The notes under the pieces: generated by a model
The model's input: only the letters and a program-made list of their open reading frames with translations
Databases searched by the model: none
What the model was told of the DNA's origin: nothing
Part shown: positions 21,191 to 31,400 of the stretch, piece after piece
Numbering within the stretch: the first letter of the stretch is position 1
How the letters are laid out: every line of letters starts with the position of its first letter
Translations under genes and position numbers: made by a program
Assembly: GCA_033064195.1 (NCBI GenBank)
Contig: JARBJD010000070.1
Location: forward strand, 225,117 to 289,116
Reading direction: 5' to 3'
Origin: Blattamonas nauphoetae
Lineage: Eukaryota; Preaxostyla; Oxymonadida
Length of the DNA: 64,000 nucleotides

Positions 21191-23173
21191 ATAACAGTTT
21201 TAAGCGCCAAGATGAAATCCTCTCCTGATTCTCCTTACCCTGGTATCTCTTCCCACAGTGTTTCAACTTCTCTAGACTGTTCTGCTATCCTGAATTGGAG
21301 CGAAGAGGATCAGGGGTTTCGGAACCGGAGGAATTTATGGGTAAAACACTGTTGGCGGAGGCAGAGAAAGTTCACTTTTTGCCACTCTGACACTTTGGGT
21401 GATTCTTTTTTGAAAAGAAAAAAAATACCTAATTCTACGACAGAGAAATGGCGAGAAAATCACAGAGAAGGTTGAAAACCTCTTATTGAGCAAATGCGGA
21501 GCTGATCGTTTTTGCTCATTTTCTTCATTTTTTCAAGTTTGAACTGGAAAAACAACTTTCAGACTCAATATTGAAATCTCCACCTCTACCGGTGTTTTTC
21601 CTCCATCTCAATCAACTTTTTCCGTCATCAATGGAATCATCAGTGATCAACGCTCTCGAACGAGTGTTTGCTGATACGGGACACGGAAGTGATATTCGAC
21701 TTTGGTAGCCGAACTGAAGTTTTCTGGAAGATATTAAAACAGAAATTTGGATATTTACTTGGAATATCATCGATAGCCATCTCGGAATATCGTCATCTCA
21801 AACAGATGGTCGGATCTAGTCATGGAAAAGGACAAAATCACCAAATATCCCATTTTGAAACATATACTCGTTCTTGATTCTATATCTTCTGTCAAAATAG
21901 GACCTATAACATCTGTCTGCACTAAGAAAAAAACTGGCAAAAACTCTATATCAAAGCACATTATCGGCAGAAAATCTTCTTGGTTTGATGAGAAATCGCC
22001 ACATTTTCCGAATAGTCCGATGTGAATTCAATCTACAGCAATCTGGGTGACATTTGCGCTGGAATCTAAAACGGACTCCTAAACTAGACAATTGAGTAAT
22101 CACTATTTTCTCTTCACTTCTACGGTTTTTTGCTTCATTCCATTTCAAAATGAGATATCTCGTTTTCCATATTAATTTATTTAAGGCTGGCCTCCGGTTC
22201 CAAAACCCCTGAAGAGGATCCTGAATCTGAAAATGACAAGGCCGTTGTCTTTCGGGCTCTCGTTGCCACTGTGAAGTTACAGCCTGTTCTTGATGACTCT
22301 CTGGAAGCTAAAGCAGTGAGACTTCTCAGATCTGTGAATCCAATGACTCGATCGTCTGCAAATGCTTTTCTCAGCAACCTTGGGAAAAGATCTGATCATT
22401 ATTCGACAGACTTCGTCCAATCAATTGTGGTACTCATTTCTTCGCCCAGTCTGGCGATCATTAAAGCTGCTATGGAGATGCTCGCTTCTCTGATCTTGTG
22501 GTGTTCTGCAAAACTCCGCCTTGCCCTCGTCAAAGCTGATCTGATCCCTCACCTCATCGTTACTCTCCATCCACTGTCACTTTCATTCGCAGATGCTGTC
22601 GATATCCACATCAACGTCATGAAAATCATCTGGAACTCTCTCTGGCTCGCAACTCCATTTGGACTGAACGAACTCGAAGTTAAAGATGGACATGAACAAC
22701 AAGCTGTTCGCGAGACAGTTTTCAAACAAGTTCTCGTTCCTTCGGAGACATATATTTGCCATTTGTGCGCTAACAGATTTTCGATCGTCGATGGAAAGCA
22801 ATCCTTCCGTTTTCTTGCACTTCTCGCCCGACTCCTCGAAATATGTCCGAATTATCAACCGACAATGAATTTCATTCTTCATATGCCAGTCGTTCTCACG
22901 ACTCCGAGTTGCCTGACATTCTTTGAAAATGATCGCTCAATCTTTTGGTTTCTGGATGGGATGGTTGATATCCAGCGGAAATGGAACGAAACAATGGGAG
23001 AAGTGCGACAGACGTCAAAGGAAGTGCATCGAATGTTGAGAATGGAGGGCATGGACGATGCGATTGAGGAAAAGCTGCGAACTGAGAAAAAAGAATCTTT
23101 TGGAAGACAGATTGTCGGCGACTCGATCGAATTGAACAACATGCTGGGCATGAACCTTTCGGAACAGGAATAG
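21191..23173 (+). pseudogene. Array gene copy 8, start codon lost and interrupted by an 899-bp transposon
   Basis: The family frame begins at 21191 with ATA ACA GTT in place of ATG; the next in-frame ATG is at 21212. The frame is interrupted after 21311 by an 899-bp element and resumes at 22221. Counting 21191-21311 plus 22221-23173 gives 1,074 nt, exactly 357 codons plus stop, so removal of the element and one copy of its 10-bp target duplication is precise. The insertion lies just after LNWSEED near residue 40. The rest is well kept: SLEAKAVRLLRSV, ICHLCANRFSI, ICPNYQPTMN, RMLRMEGMDDAIE and LNNMLGMNL. An in-frame ATG (22232) near the start of the second part could give a shorter protein. 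Confidence 0.88.
21312..22210. mobile_element. 899-bp non-autonomous DNA transposon, 20-bp TIR, 10-bp target duplication
   Basis: Ends are AGGGGTTTCGGAACCGGAGG (21,312-21,331) and its inverse at 22,191-22,210 with one mismatch. Direct repeats GAAGAGGATC flank it at 21,302-21,311 and 22,211-22,220. A target duplication of 9-10 bp is usual for Mutator-like elements, so MULE-like is the best guess. The interior has only short frames and no transposase. Confidence 0.9.
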
Positions 23174-23204
23174 AAACAGGCAAAAATCAGCGCGTCTTCG
23201 GAAC

Positions 23205-23400
23205 AATTTTGTGCGTTCTTTGGAACAACAAACACTGTTTTTGTGTGCTCGTTGTCGGCTCTGGAATCCCCTCATGGTTTGGTTTGCCGGATCGATTGGG
23301 ATTCTCTCTCGCCAGTCTCGCTCGATGGTCACCACACACACCTGTTCCTTCGCCCCTCTCTCGCACTGCTCACTCTGCGAATTTATGGAAAACTCTACAT
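23205..23400 (+). repeat. Conserved 3' block after array copy 8
   Basis: TTTGGAACAACAAACACTG, TTTTTGTGTGCTCGTTGTCG, GGTTTGCCGGATCGATTGGG and ATTCTCTCTCGCCAGTC, about 35 nt after the stop. Presence here shows that the unit was complete before it was disrupted. Confidence 0.6.
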
Positions 23401-24122
23401 CAATGGATGGCGACGATTGCTGGAGAAGAGAATGAAAAAAGAAAGAGGAGAAATGACAGCAATTGCGAGAAAGAGAGGGAGACCGAAGACGACTTCAGAA
23501 AGTGAGAGATAAAAGAGTGGAAGGGCTAGATGGATGAAGGAAAAGAAAACGGCAGGCAGATACTCGAGACATGGATATGAGAGAGACGGAAGAAGAGCGA
23601 TGGAAATGATGCGGATTGTCCCGTCGCTCATCAAATCTCGGCAGTCCACTCGATCGATGGCGCAGTGCCCGCTTCCCGCACTCCTTCATCCACCGAACAG
23701 TTGAGATGTGGGACACAACAAAAAGGAAGGTCAATTCTTCAGGCTTCTCTGCAGAGTGACTGGACATGCAGAGAATGAATGGAAAGCAGGACATGGATGT
23801 GCTGAGCTGCGGACTGAAGAGTTGGTTGTGTGTGTTGATTCGGAACGGACACCATCGACTCGGTGACTGTGGAGTGAGGAGATGAAGAGGCACTGAGGGA
23901 CACAATGACTCTCTTCGTCACTCCCCATCTTCTCGGCAGGCTGCTCCCCGTCTCTGGCGCTCAGCTGCTTCTGGTCTCGCCCAACACGAAATTCAAGATG
24001 TACATTTATCATCTGTGCCTGAACATTACGATTCATGAGTGAGCTCAGTCTTCGTTGGTTGATTTTTATTGTCCCTTTTGGATGCCTTTTTCATCTCACT
24101 CTCTTTCTTTCTTTTCTTGTTC
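23401..24122. other. Spacer with duplicated block, before array copy 9
   Basis: About 23,615-23,980 repeats 19,740-20,110 (for example CACCGAACAGTTGAGATGTG and CAACAAAAAGGAAGGTCA) with an internal deletion and substitutions. The final 100 nt (TTGGTTGATTTTTATTGTCC, then a CTTTCTTTCTTTTC tract) resemble the region upstream of copy 5. Confidence 0.6.
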
Positions 24123-24134
24123 TGACCCATAATG
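24123..24134 (+). promoter_or_regulatory. TGACCCATAATG motif upstream of array copy 9
   Basis: One mismatch to consensus, 38 nt before the ATG at 24161. Confidence 0.6.
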
Positions 24135-24160
24135 AGTGATGGAACTCAGATTCGTAAAGA

Positions 24161-25216
24161 ATGACCGCGTTTAACAAGAAAACATCCACGTCCTCAGATA
24201 CAAATCGATCTGTTTTGTTCTCCCCTGAGTTACCATTTCCAATGGATTGTTTTCCATTCCTGAATTGGACCAATGATCGCGATGAATCTTTCCATGAAAA
24301 GACCGTTGTCTTCCGGTCTCTTGTTGCCACAGTGAAGATACAGCCTCTATTTAATGTTTCGCTGGAAGCAAAAGCCGTACAATTTCTGGAATCTGTGACT
24401 AAAATGTGTCGATGGTCAGCCGATGCTTTTCTCAACAGCTTTGAGCGAACCGCTGATGAATCCTTGACAGACTTCGCACAATCAATTGTGGTGCTCATTT
24501 CCTCACCCAGTCTGGCGATCATTAAAGCTGCAATGAAGATTCTCGGATGTCAGATCTCGTGGTGTTCAACTACGGTCCGACTTGCCCTCGTCAAAGCTGA
24601 TCTGATCTCTCAACTCATCGTTTCTCTCCATCCACTGTCACTTTCATTCGCAGATGCTGTCGATATCCACGTCAACCTCATCACAATCTTAAACAATTCT
24701 GTCACCCTCGCAACTCAGAATGGTCTCGCACAACTCACAATTGAAGCTGTTCAAGAGACAACTTTCCAACAAGTTCTCGCACCTTCGAAGAAGTACATTT
24801 GCCATTTGTGCGTGAAACGCTATTCGATCCTCGATGGTGAGCATTCCGAGTATTTTCTGACCCTCCTCGTCCGACTCCTCCGAATATGTCCTTCTTATCA
24901 ACCAACAATGAATTTTGTTCTTCATATGCCCATCTTTGTGACGATACCAAGTTGTCTCGCGTTCATCAAACACGACGAGGCAATCTATCGTTTTCTGTAT
25001 GACATGAACTGTTTTCAGCGGGACTGGAACGAAATAAGGGGATCCAAGCGACAGACGTCAAAGATAGTGCATCGAATGTTGAGAATGGAGGGCATCGAAG
25101 ATTTGATCGAGGCAAAGCTGCAAAACGACGAAAATACCCTTGTCGGAAGATTGACTGTTACTGCCTCGATTGGATGGACCAACCTGCAGGGCATGAACCT
25201 TCCAGTGTATTGGTAG
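24161..25216 (+). CDS. Array gene copy 9, unnamed helical protein family (351 aa)
   Basis: Complete from ATG to TAG but six codons shorter than the others. The deletion lies in the loop before the VHETVLKQVL helix (here LTIEAVQETTFQQVL), where other copies have a variable charged stretch such as EVKDGHEQQ. Start MTAFNKK matches copies 5 and 7. Other landmarks: FLNW, SLEAKAVQFLESV, ICHLCVKRYSI, ICPSYQPTMN, IPSCLAFIK (LTFFE altered) and WTNLQGMNLP. It is the last copy; immediately after its 3' block comes a different gene family, so this is the right edge of the array. Confidence 0.8.
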   Translation: MTAFNKKTSTSSDTNRSVLFSPELPFPMDCFPFLNWTNDRDESFHEKTVVFRSLVATVKIQPLFNVSLEAKAVQFLESVTKMCRWSADAFLNSFERTADESLTDFAQSIVVLISSPSLAIIKAAMKILGCQISWCSTTVRLALVKADLISQLIVSLHPLSLSFADAVDIHVNLITILNNSVTLATQNGLAQLTIEAVQETTFQQVLAPSKKYICHLCVKRYSILDGEHSEYFLTLLVRLLRICPSYQPTMNFVLHMPIFVTIPSCLAFIKHDEAIYRFLYDMNCFQRDWNEIRGSKRQTSKIVHRMLRMEGIEDLIEAKLQNDENTLVGRLTVTASIGWTNLQGMNLPVYW

Positions 25217-25254
25217 AAAGAGGGAAGATCCAGCAACCATCTCAAACAGTTTCT

Positions 25255-25435
25255 GACTTCTTTTGGACAACACACACTGTTTGTGTGTGATCGTTGTTGA
25301 CTCTGGCATCGCCTCATGGTTTGTTTTGCCGGAAAGATTGGGATTCTCTCTCGCCAGTCTAACTTGATGGTCGCCACCCTCTTCTTCATTCGCTACCACT
25401 CTCGCACTGTTTCCACTGCTCCTTTGTGGAAGACA
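25255..25435 (+). repeat. Conserved 3' block after array copy 9, fused to receptor pseudogene
   Basis: TTTTGGACAACACACACTG, GTTTGTGTGTGATCGTTGTTG and GATTGGGATTCTCTCTCGCC. One frame from the ATG at 25316 runs without a stop into the receptor-like sequence beginning near 25440, which marks a recombination breakpoint. Confidence 0.6.
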
Positions 25436-28400
25436 AATCCAACAAATCTGACATCTCATCTGGATGCTGTGTCAAATGCTAAAGATTCTAATTCGAATGA
25501 AATTCAACTTATCTCCCTCCCAGGAGGAACATACGTTGGAAACAGCACCGATATCAAACACTTGTCTCTTGAACTGTCGGGAGAACGATCAAACGAAAGA
25601 AGCTCTCCAGGAACCCACATTGTCGCACGATCTGAGTCGTACAGCTTCCCAAATGAAGAGAAGTTTGCCGTGCACACTCACAAGAATTGCATCTTTTCAT
25701 TGACCAACTCATCACTGTCGTTGAAATCGCTCCACTTTTCGCTCGTTGACAATTCTGAGGAACGAAGACAACAGAAGAACGATTTGCGGACTTCACGACT
25801 GGCAATTGTTTCGGACAGCATGCTGACAATATCTGAGAGCACAATTGAAGTGTCGTCGATGACAAGTGCGATTCTGATTTCTCCGTCGAAATTGGAGGAA
25901 CCATTCGTGCATTCGTCAGTTGTGGTGAGGAAATGCTCGATTTCGAATGAAATTGGCCAGTTGCGTGGAGTTGTTGAAACAGAAGCATTTCCAGCATTTG
26001 GAGGATCCCATTCAATCTCGCTCGTTGGCTGTTCGTTCAACTCACAGGCAATTCTGGGAACAGACGGGATTGGCCTCTCGCTGACACGAACGGCTCGAAA
26101 GAGCAATGCTAAAGTGGGAATGATTTCATCGTCGTTGATTAGTTGCTCGTTTGTGAACATGAGTTCGATTGGGTGTTCCCGCCCGCCACACGTGTCGGAA
26201 TTGTCTCAAACGATGTTGGGATGTGTTGTATCGCTGTCAAGTTCGCATTTGTCGGGATCGACGATTCGAGATGTGAACTCAGGAGGGTCAGTTTTGTGCT
26301 CGAATTCTTCGTTCTCCTCCTTCCTCTCCTCCCCCAACACCGACTCCAACCCTTCACCATCCATCATCCTCGACGGTGACATTCCTCTTGAATATGAGGA
26401 TGGCAAGGAGTTTTTCTTTGATTACCGCACCCTCACAGCCACTTCGGTTTCATTCTCGCACTGCAGCTTCACTGGAGGTTCTGAGACATCTGCTCACCCT
26501 CTCACCTTCTCGGAATATCCCGGTTCCATCTCCGTCGAATCCTGCTCCTTCATCAACATTGTTCGCACAGCAGATCGTGGCGGAGCACTGACCATTGAAT
26601 TAAAGACAATCCAGACCACAAATCATGTCAGAATCGCGTCGTGCAACTTTACAAACTGTTCGGCTGATCAATTTGGAGGGGCACTGTTTCTGAACACCAC
26701 AGCCATCGTCACGGTGACTGGATGCCGTTGTGTTGGCTGTTCTCTCGCCGCCTCAAGCAAGTCCATCCAAGGGGGAGGATTTTTTGTAGAGACCTTTGAA
26801 ACACCAGACTCGACTCTCTCTGATCTGTATTTTGAGCGGTGCACTAACACACACTGTGCCGGAGCACTGTTTCTCTCTGGTTTCCAAAGCACGCATATCA
26901 TCACCTCCCTATTCTTCATTGAGTGCTCAGCAACATCACCAAGTCGTGGCGGATGTGCTGGTGCGATGTATTTGATTGGTCACTTCGCAGAAGAAAACGA
27001 AGTCTCGGCCTCGCACCTCAAATTCAAAGATTGTTCGGCTGATGAAGCTGGAGGCGGATTGATGGTCCTGATGACACAATCACCATTCATCCTCACTGAC
27101 AGTGAGTTCACCAGGTGCACGTTGACAATTTCTGAATCCTCATCGATCATAATGGGAGGTGGCTTGCAAATTTTTGGGTATTATGCAAAAGCTACAGTGA
27201 GAGCGTGTCATTTCATCGATTGTTCATCAGCTGAACTCGGTGGAGCTGTGGTGGGATGGCGAGTGGATTTGAAATGTCCGACTGTCGTGTTGAAAATTGT
27301 GCCTCGGCATCGTCCGGAGCTGTTTGCATCATACCGTTGTCAGATACTCCCATCGCTCTCAAACGGACTCTCTTTGTTGGGAATACAGTGAGCGACACTC
27401 CAACTTATTTCCAAAAATACGAATCGATGATTGGCGCAGTACAGTTTTCAGACTTTCTGATCGAGGACAGAGAGAACACACACATTTCGGAAGTCTCAAT
27501 CAGTGATTGTTGGACCACAACCATTCAGAAAAGCGTGGGAATGTACACAACAACAAATCTGGGCTATGCGAATCAAGAATACCATCGGGTGGACCATCCT
27601 GCCTTCCAAAGGATGGGACCGTTCCTGACACAGAAAGTGGAGGCAACCTTTGATCTCGAATCATGGAGTTTTGGTCTGATTGTGAAGGGGAGGGTGCCAC
27701 TCGAATCACAGATTTATCAAGTGACCATGACAGAAGAAGAAAAGGGAGGAGCAGAAATCACTGGACAACTGCAGTTCAGTGATGGTGTCGGCTCACTTGT
27801 TCCATCGTCGAATCTTAACCTGAAGTTTTCGGCGACATACACCATCACTTCGATTGTTGGGATCGTCCCAACATCGTCTGAACTCAACTCCATCCCTGTC
27901 ACAGCCGAAGCGTGGGCATTCAACCTCGCTGGACCGATCGAGCAGTACTCCTTCACCACTCCCACTCAGCCACCGTCCCTTCTCGTATCCACAGCACACT
28001 TGACTGATGCAGGTCAACCCTTCGCATTTGTCATCCTGCTGTTCCTCCAGAAGAGCCAGAACAAGAGGGTCCAAAGAAATCTCAACTTCCACAGGAAATG
28101 AAGACATTACTCAGCTGGCTGATTCCACTGGGTGCTTGTCTGTTGCTTGCCCTCCTCGTCGCTATCTTTGTCATTGTTCTCCTCCGTCGACGACAGAAGA
28201 AGAACGCTGAACCAGCTCAGAAAGAGATGGAAGCCCAGAATCACATCGACTTTGACGAAAAGATGGAAGTTCTCTCAGACGACCAGACAAAGGACATCCT
28301 CCACACCGATGGAAGGAGCCATTCTGCCTTCGATTCATCCAGCATTCTTCCATCCACTTTCAATCCAATCACTCACGGAGTGAAGTCAATGTCTGAAACG

Positions 28401-28469
28401 ATAGGAGATCTGGTTGAAGTGATGGCGTGCAGTGGGGCATTCGAAGTGTCGCTTGTTGGGACGTATACT

Positions 28470-31400
28470 TTACCAGAAACCAGTGCTCCTCTCATGACGA
28501 GATTGGTGTGATCAAATAATAATACTAATTATGGGGTAGGCCAAGAAAATGAGGAACTTGCAAATGAAATATGTTCTCGGTTTGTGTAGAAAAGGAACCG
28601 AGAAACAAGTCTAGAGTAAAGAGAGACACGTAGGAAGGGGTACGTTGTCTATCTTACAGTTCCAAGGCCAGTAAACGCCCATTATCCCAGGTGCCACTTC
28701 CCAGTGAGCACCTGGTTCTGGCCAAAGGCCGGGAGAAGGAGCAAAAAGGGAAAGAAACTCCAATTCCCATTGGAGAAGAAAACCCTGTGGGTGTGGCAGA
28801 CAGGTTGATGAGAGGAGCACTGGTTTCTGGTAAAGAACCGCCCTTCCAGTAGGTTCATTACGAAACCAGCTGCTCCTCTCATGACGAGACTTGAAAGGGA
28901 CAAAAGGGGATGAATAAAGAAGAAAAACAAGCCTGAGGTATCAACTGACAGTGGTGATGGCGAAGGCAGGCCGTGACCAGCGAAACGCTGCTGCCACCAA
29001 ACAGGATAAGAGAAACGGATGGCGAGTGTGGAGCTTCTTGATCAAGAATCGGTGTCCAGCCGAATAGCTCGCTCACTCAAGCCCACTTCGTTCTCTCTCA
29101 TTCTGGCTTTCTTCATATTCTCACCCGAGTCTAATTCTCCCTCCCCCATTGCCAAGTTGAACTTGCAGAGACAGAACCTCGACCAGTGAATCACAAGTCG
29201 CCTATGGTTGAGGTCTGACCACCCTCAGAAGACTTCAGAAGAGGGACAACTTGGGTTGGATCCGTCATGTGCGGGGATATAGATATGTGAAGCTCGAAAC
29301 TGATTGCGTTGACTCTTCAAAATTGTCACAGCCTGTGCATGTGCACTCGAAGGAAGGAGATCGATGATCCTCATCCGTGAAGCGAGCGAGCTCAATGGGA
29401 GTGTTGAGCTATTGTGCCACACTTCGTAGGAGATGCTATCACGATCAGAATCCACAAAACTGCGGTACGACCAACTTGCCGCATCGTCAAACAGCAAGGG
29501 TGATTGCCACCAGACCGAAGGGACATGGCTTAACAACGGTGGTTGGAGAGGGTCTCATCAACAATCAACCCCAACAGAGGTGAGCAGACTATCACTCCAG
29601 TTCCCACTATTCCGTCCTCAATTGATGTGCCCGTCACCTTGTCAGCTTCCTTCTCAGATGATGAAGTCTTCCTTCGCCTCTCGTTTCTATCTTTCAGTAA
29701 GTCAACGCTGGGCACTCCCTCTGAAGCGAAGCTGTAAAGTTGTGTCAAGAATTCGAAGATGTGAATCATCGTTTTCTGAGTTTTAGGTTCCGATGGTTGT
29801 TCTTGTCTTGACACGTTTAGGGAACTTGAGGAGATGTGAGTGTTTGATGCTGTGTGAAATACATTATTATGATATTCGTTCGTCATAGAGAAGGGGTCCT
29901 TTCCAGACTTGTCTAACATGAAAATCGGGGGGTGCTGGATTGGTTCGATCGATTCGATGTCTGACAGGACGATTATGCTTCCGAACAGGGAGGAGCAAGA
30001 AATGGTGGAGAGTTCTCCTGAACGGGGAAAGATCGATCATTTCTCAGCACTTTTCTGAAACTCATGGTCTTCCACGAGATCGAATGTATCGAGTTCGTCA
30101 TCACTCTCCTTAATTGACGAGAGAAGGAATGCCCTGAGTGCTTCCGGTCGAAGGGTGCATCAATTCATGGCTAAAGCGATGGGACGGTCACCACTCGACA
30201 CTGGTCCCATCTCACGAATATGGCTGGTCTCATATCCGTTAATTCTACCCTCACTTCATCAAGGGTGTGAGAGCCTCGAAATGACGAACGAATGAAGATG
30301 ATTCCACAAATTTGCAACGCAGAAAGGATGTTTCTAGAATGAGCTTGAATTCCTTCACTGTTCTTGCTCCTTTGAATCGCAGAGAGATACTCTGTCAGTG
30401 CAGGAGGTCGAGGAGACTGAGAAAATCATCGTAGTCAATCTGATAATTGGTTTGAAGGTTTATGATTCGCGTGTCCCAACGATGAATTGAATCAGCCAGT
30501 GGAATGTTCCATCTTCAGCAGCTGGCGTGTGAAGCAGGGAGACTGTGCAGAGATGGGAGCTTGCCATCGCTTCTTTTCTGTTCTGTTCTGATTTTCCAAG
30601 AGTGTTGGGGTTGATTCCGCTTCGATGTCGTTCTAGCATCGTTCTGTTACCCAGTTGATCGCATCAACTTTCCACGATCGTCGACATGAGATGTTGAAGT
30701 GTTGAAGGCGTCGAAAGGACAGGGCAAAATTCTCTACAGCCGCTGCATCGTGACTGAGATTTGCGAGAGCAGAGTTAGTAATGATTAGAGTTGTCATCGT
30801 TGCCTGTGATTTAGTCTACATCGTCACGCGAGGCTGTTGTGAACTGAGCAGAAGCTCGGTATGAGTGACAGTGTTCTCCTCGTTCCGAAGGGGAGACGAC
30901 GCCTTGTGGACACCTAGATTCCTCTGCGTTGACGCTTTGATGGCCATTGGTATGATACCTCCTGACAGCTCCGAAAGACTATATGCTTGGATCAGCAACC
31001 TGGAGATCAACCCGATCCTTTCTTCCATCTTCGAGTGTGCGTCCGAACGTCTCGCTTGAATCAGCCCGTAACTAATTCTGATGTCTCCTCTTCCTGCTGA
31101 CGAAGGTGTTGACTAGCAGCCAATGAACGGACGTTTTGTATTTGTGATTGATTGTGCGTTGGGACATGATGATGCTTGCGAATAATACCAGATGTCGATG
31201 AAGAGATCTGGGGAAGTTGGGCAAGCCGATGAGTGGACGTCCATAGGCTGAGACTTTTCGTGATTTATCATCACTATCATGTTGGTTGCGCTGAAATATT
31301 TGGAGTGGTTGTCCTCGCGAAGTGGCCTGTGCCTTCGGTGATCTTGCTGCCCTTCCCGAAGCCGAAAGGCGAGCTTATCTCTTGAGGCAGAGCAATCTGG

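Noticed and set aside
1-25216. Alternative code with TAG or TAA read as Gln (known in some oxymonads)
   Set aside because: Array genes end in TAG or TGA at the same conserved column, and long frames such as 40098-41852 are TAG-terminated without internal TAG. Standard code fits.
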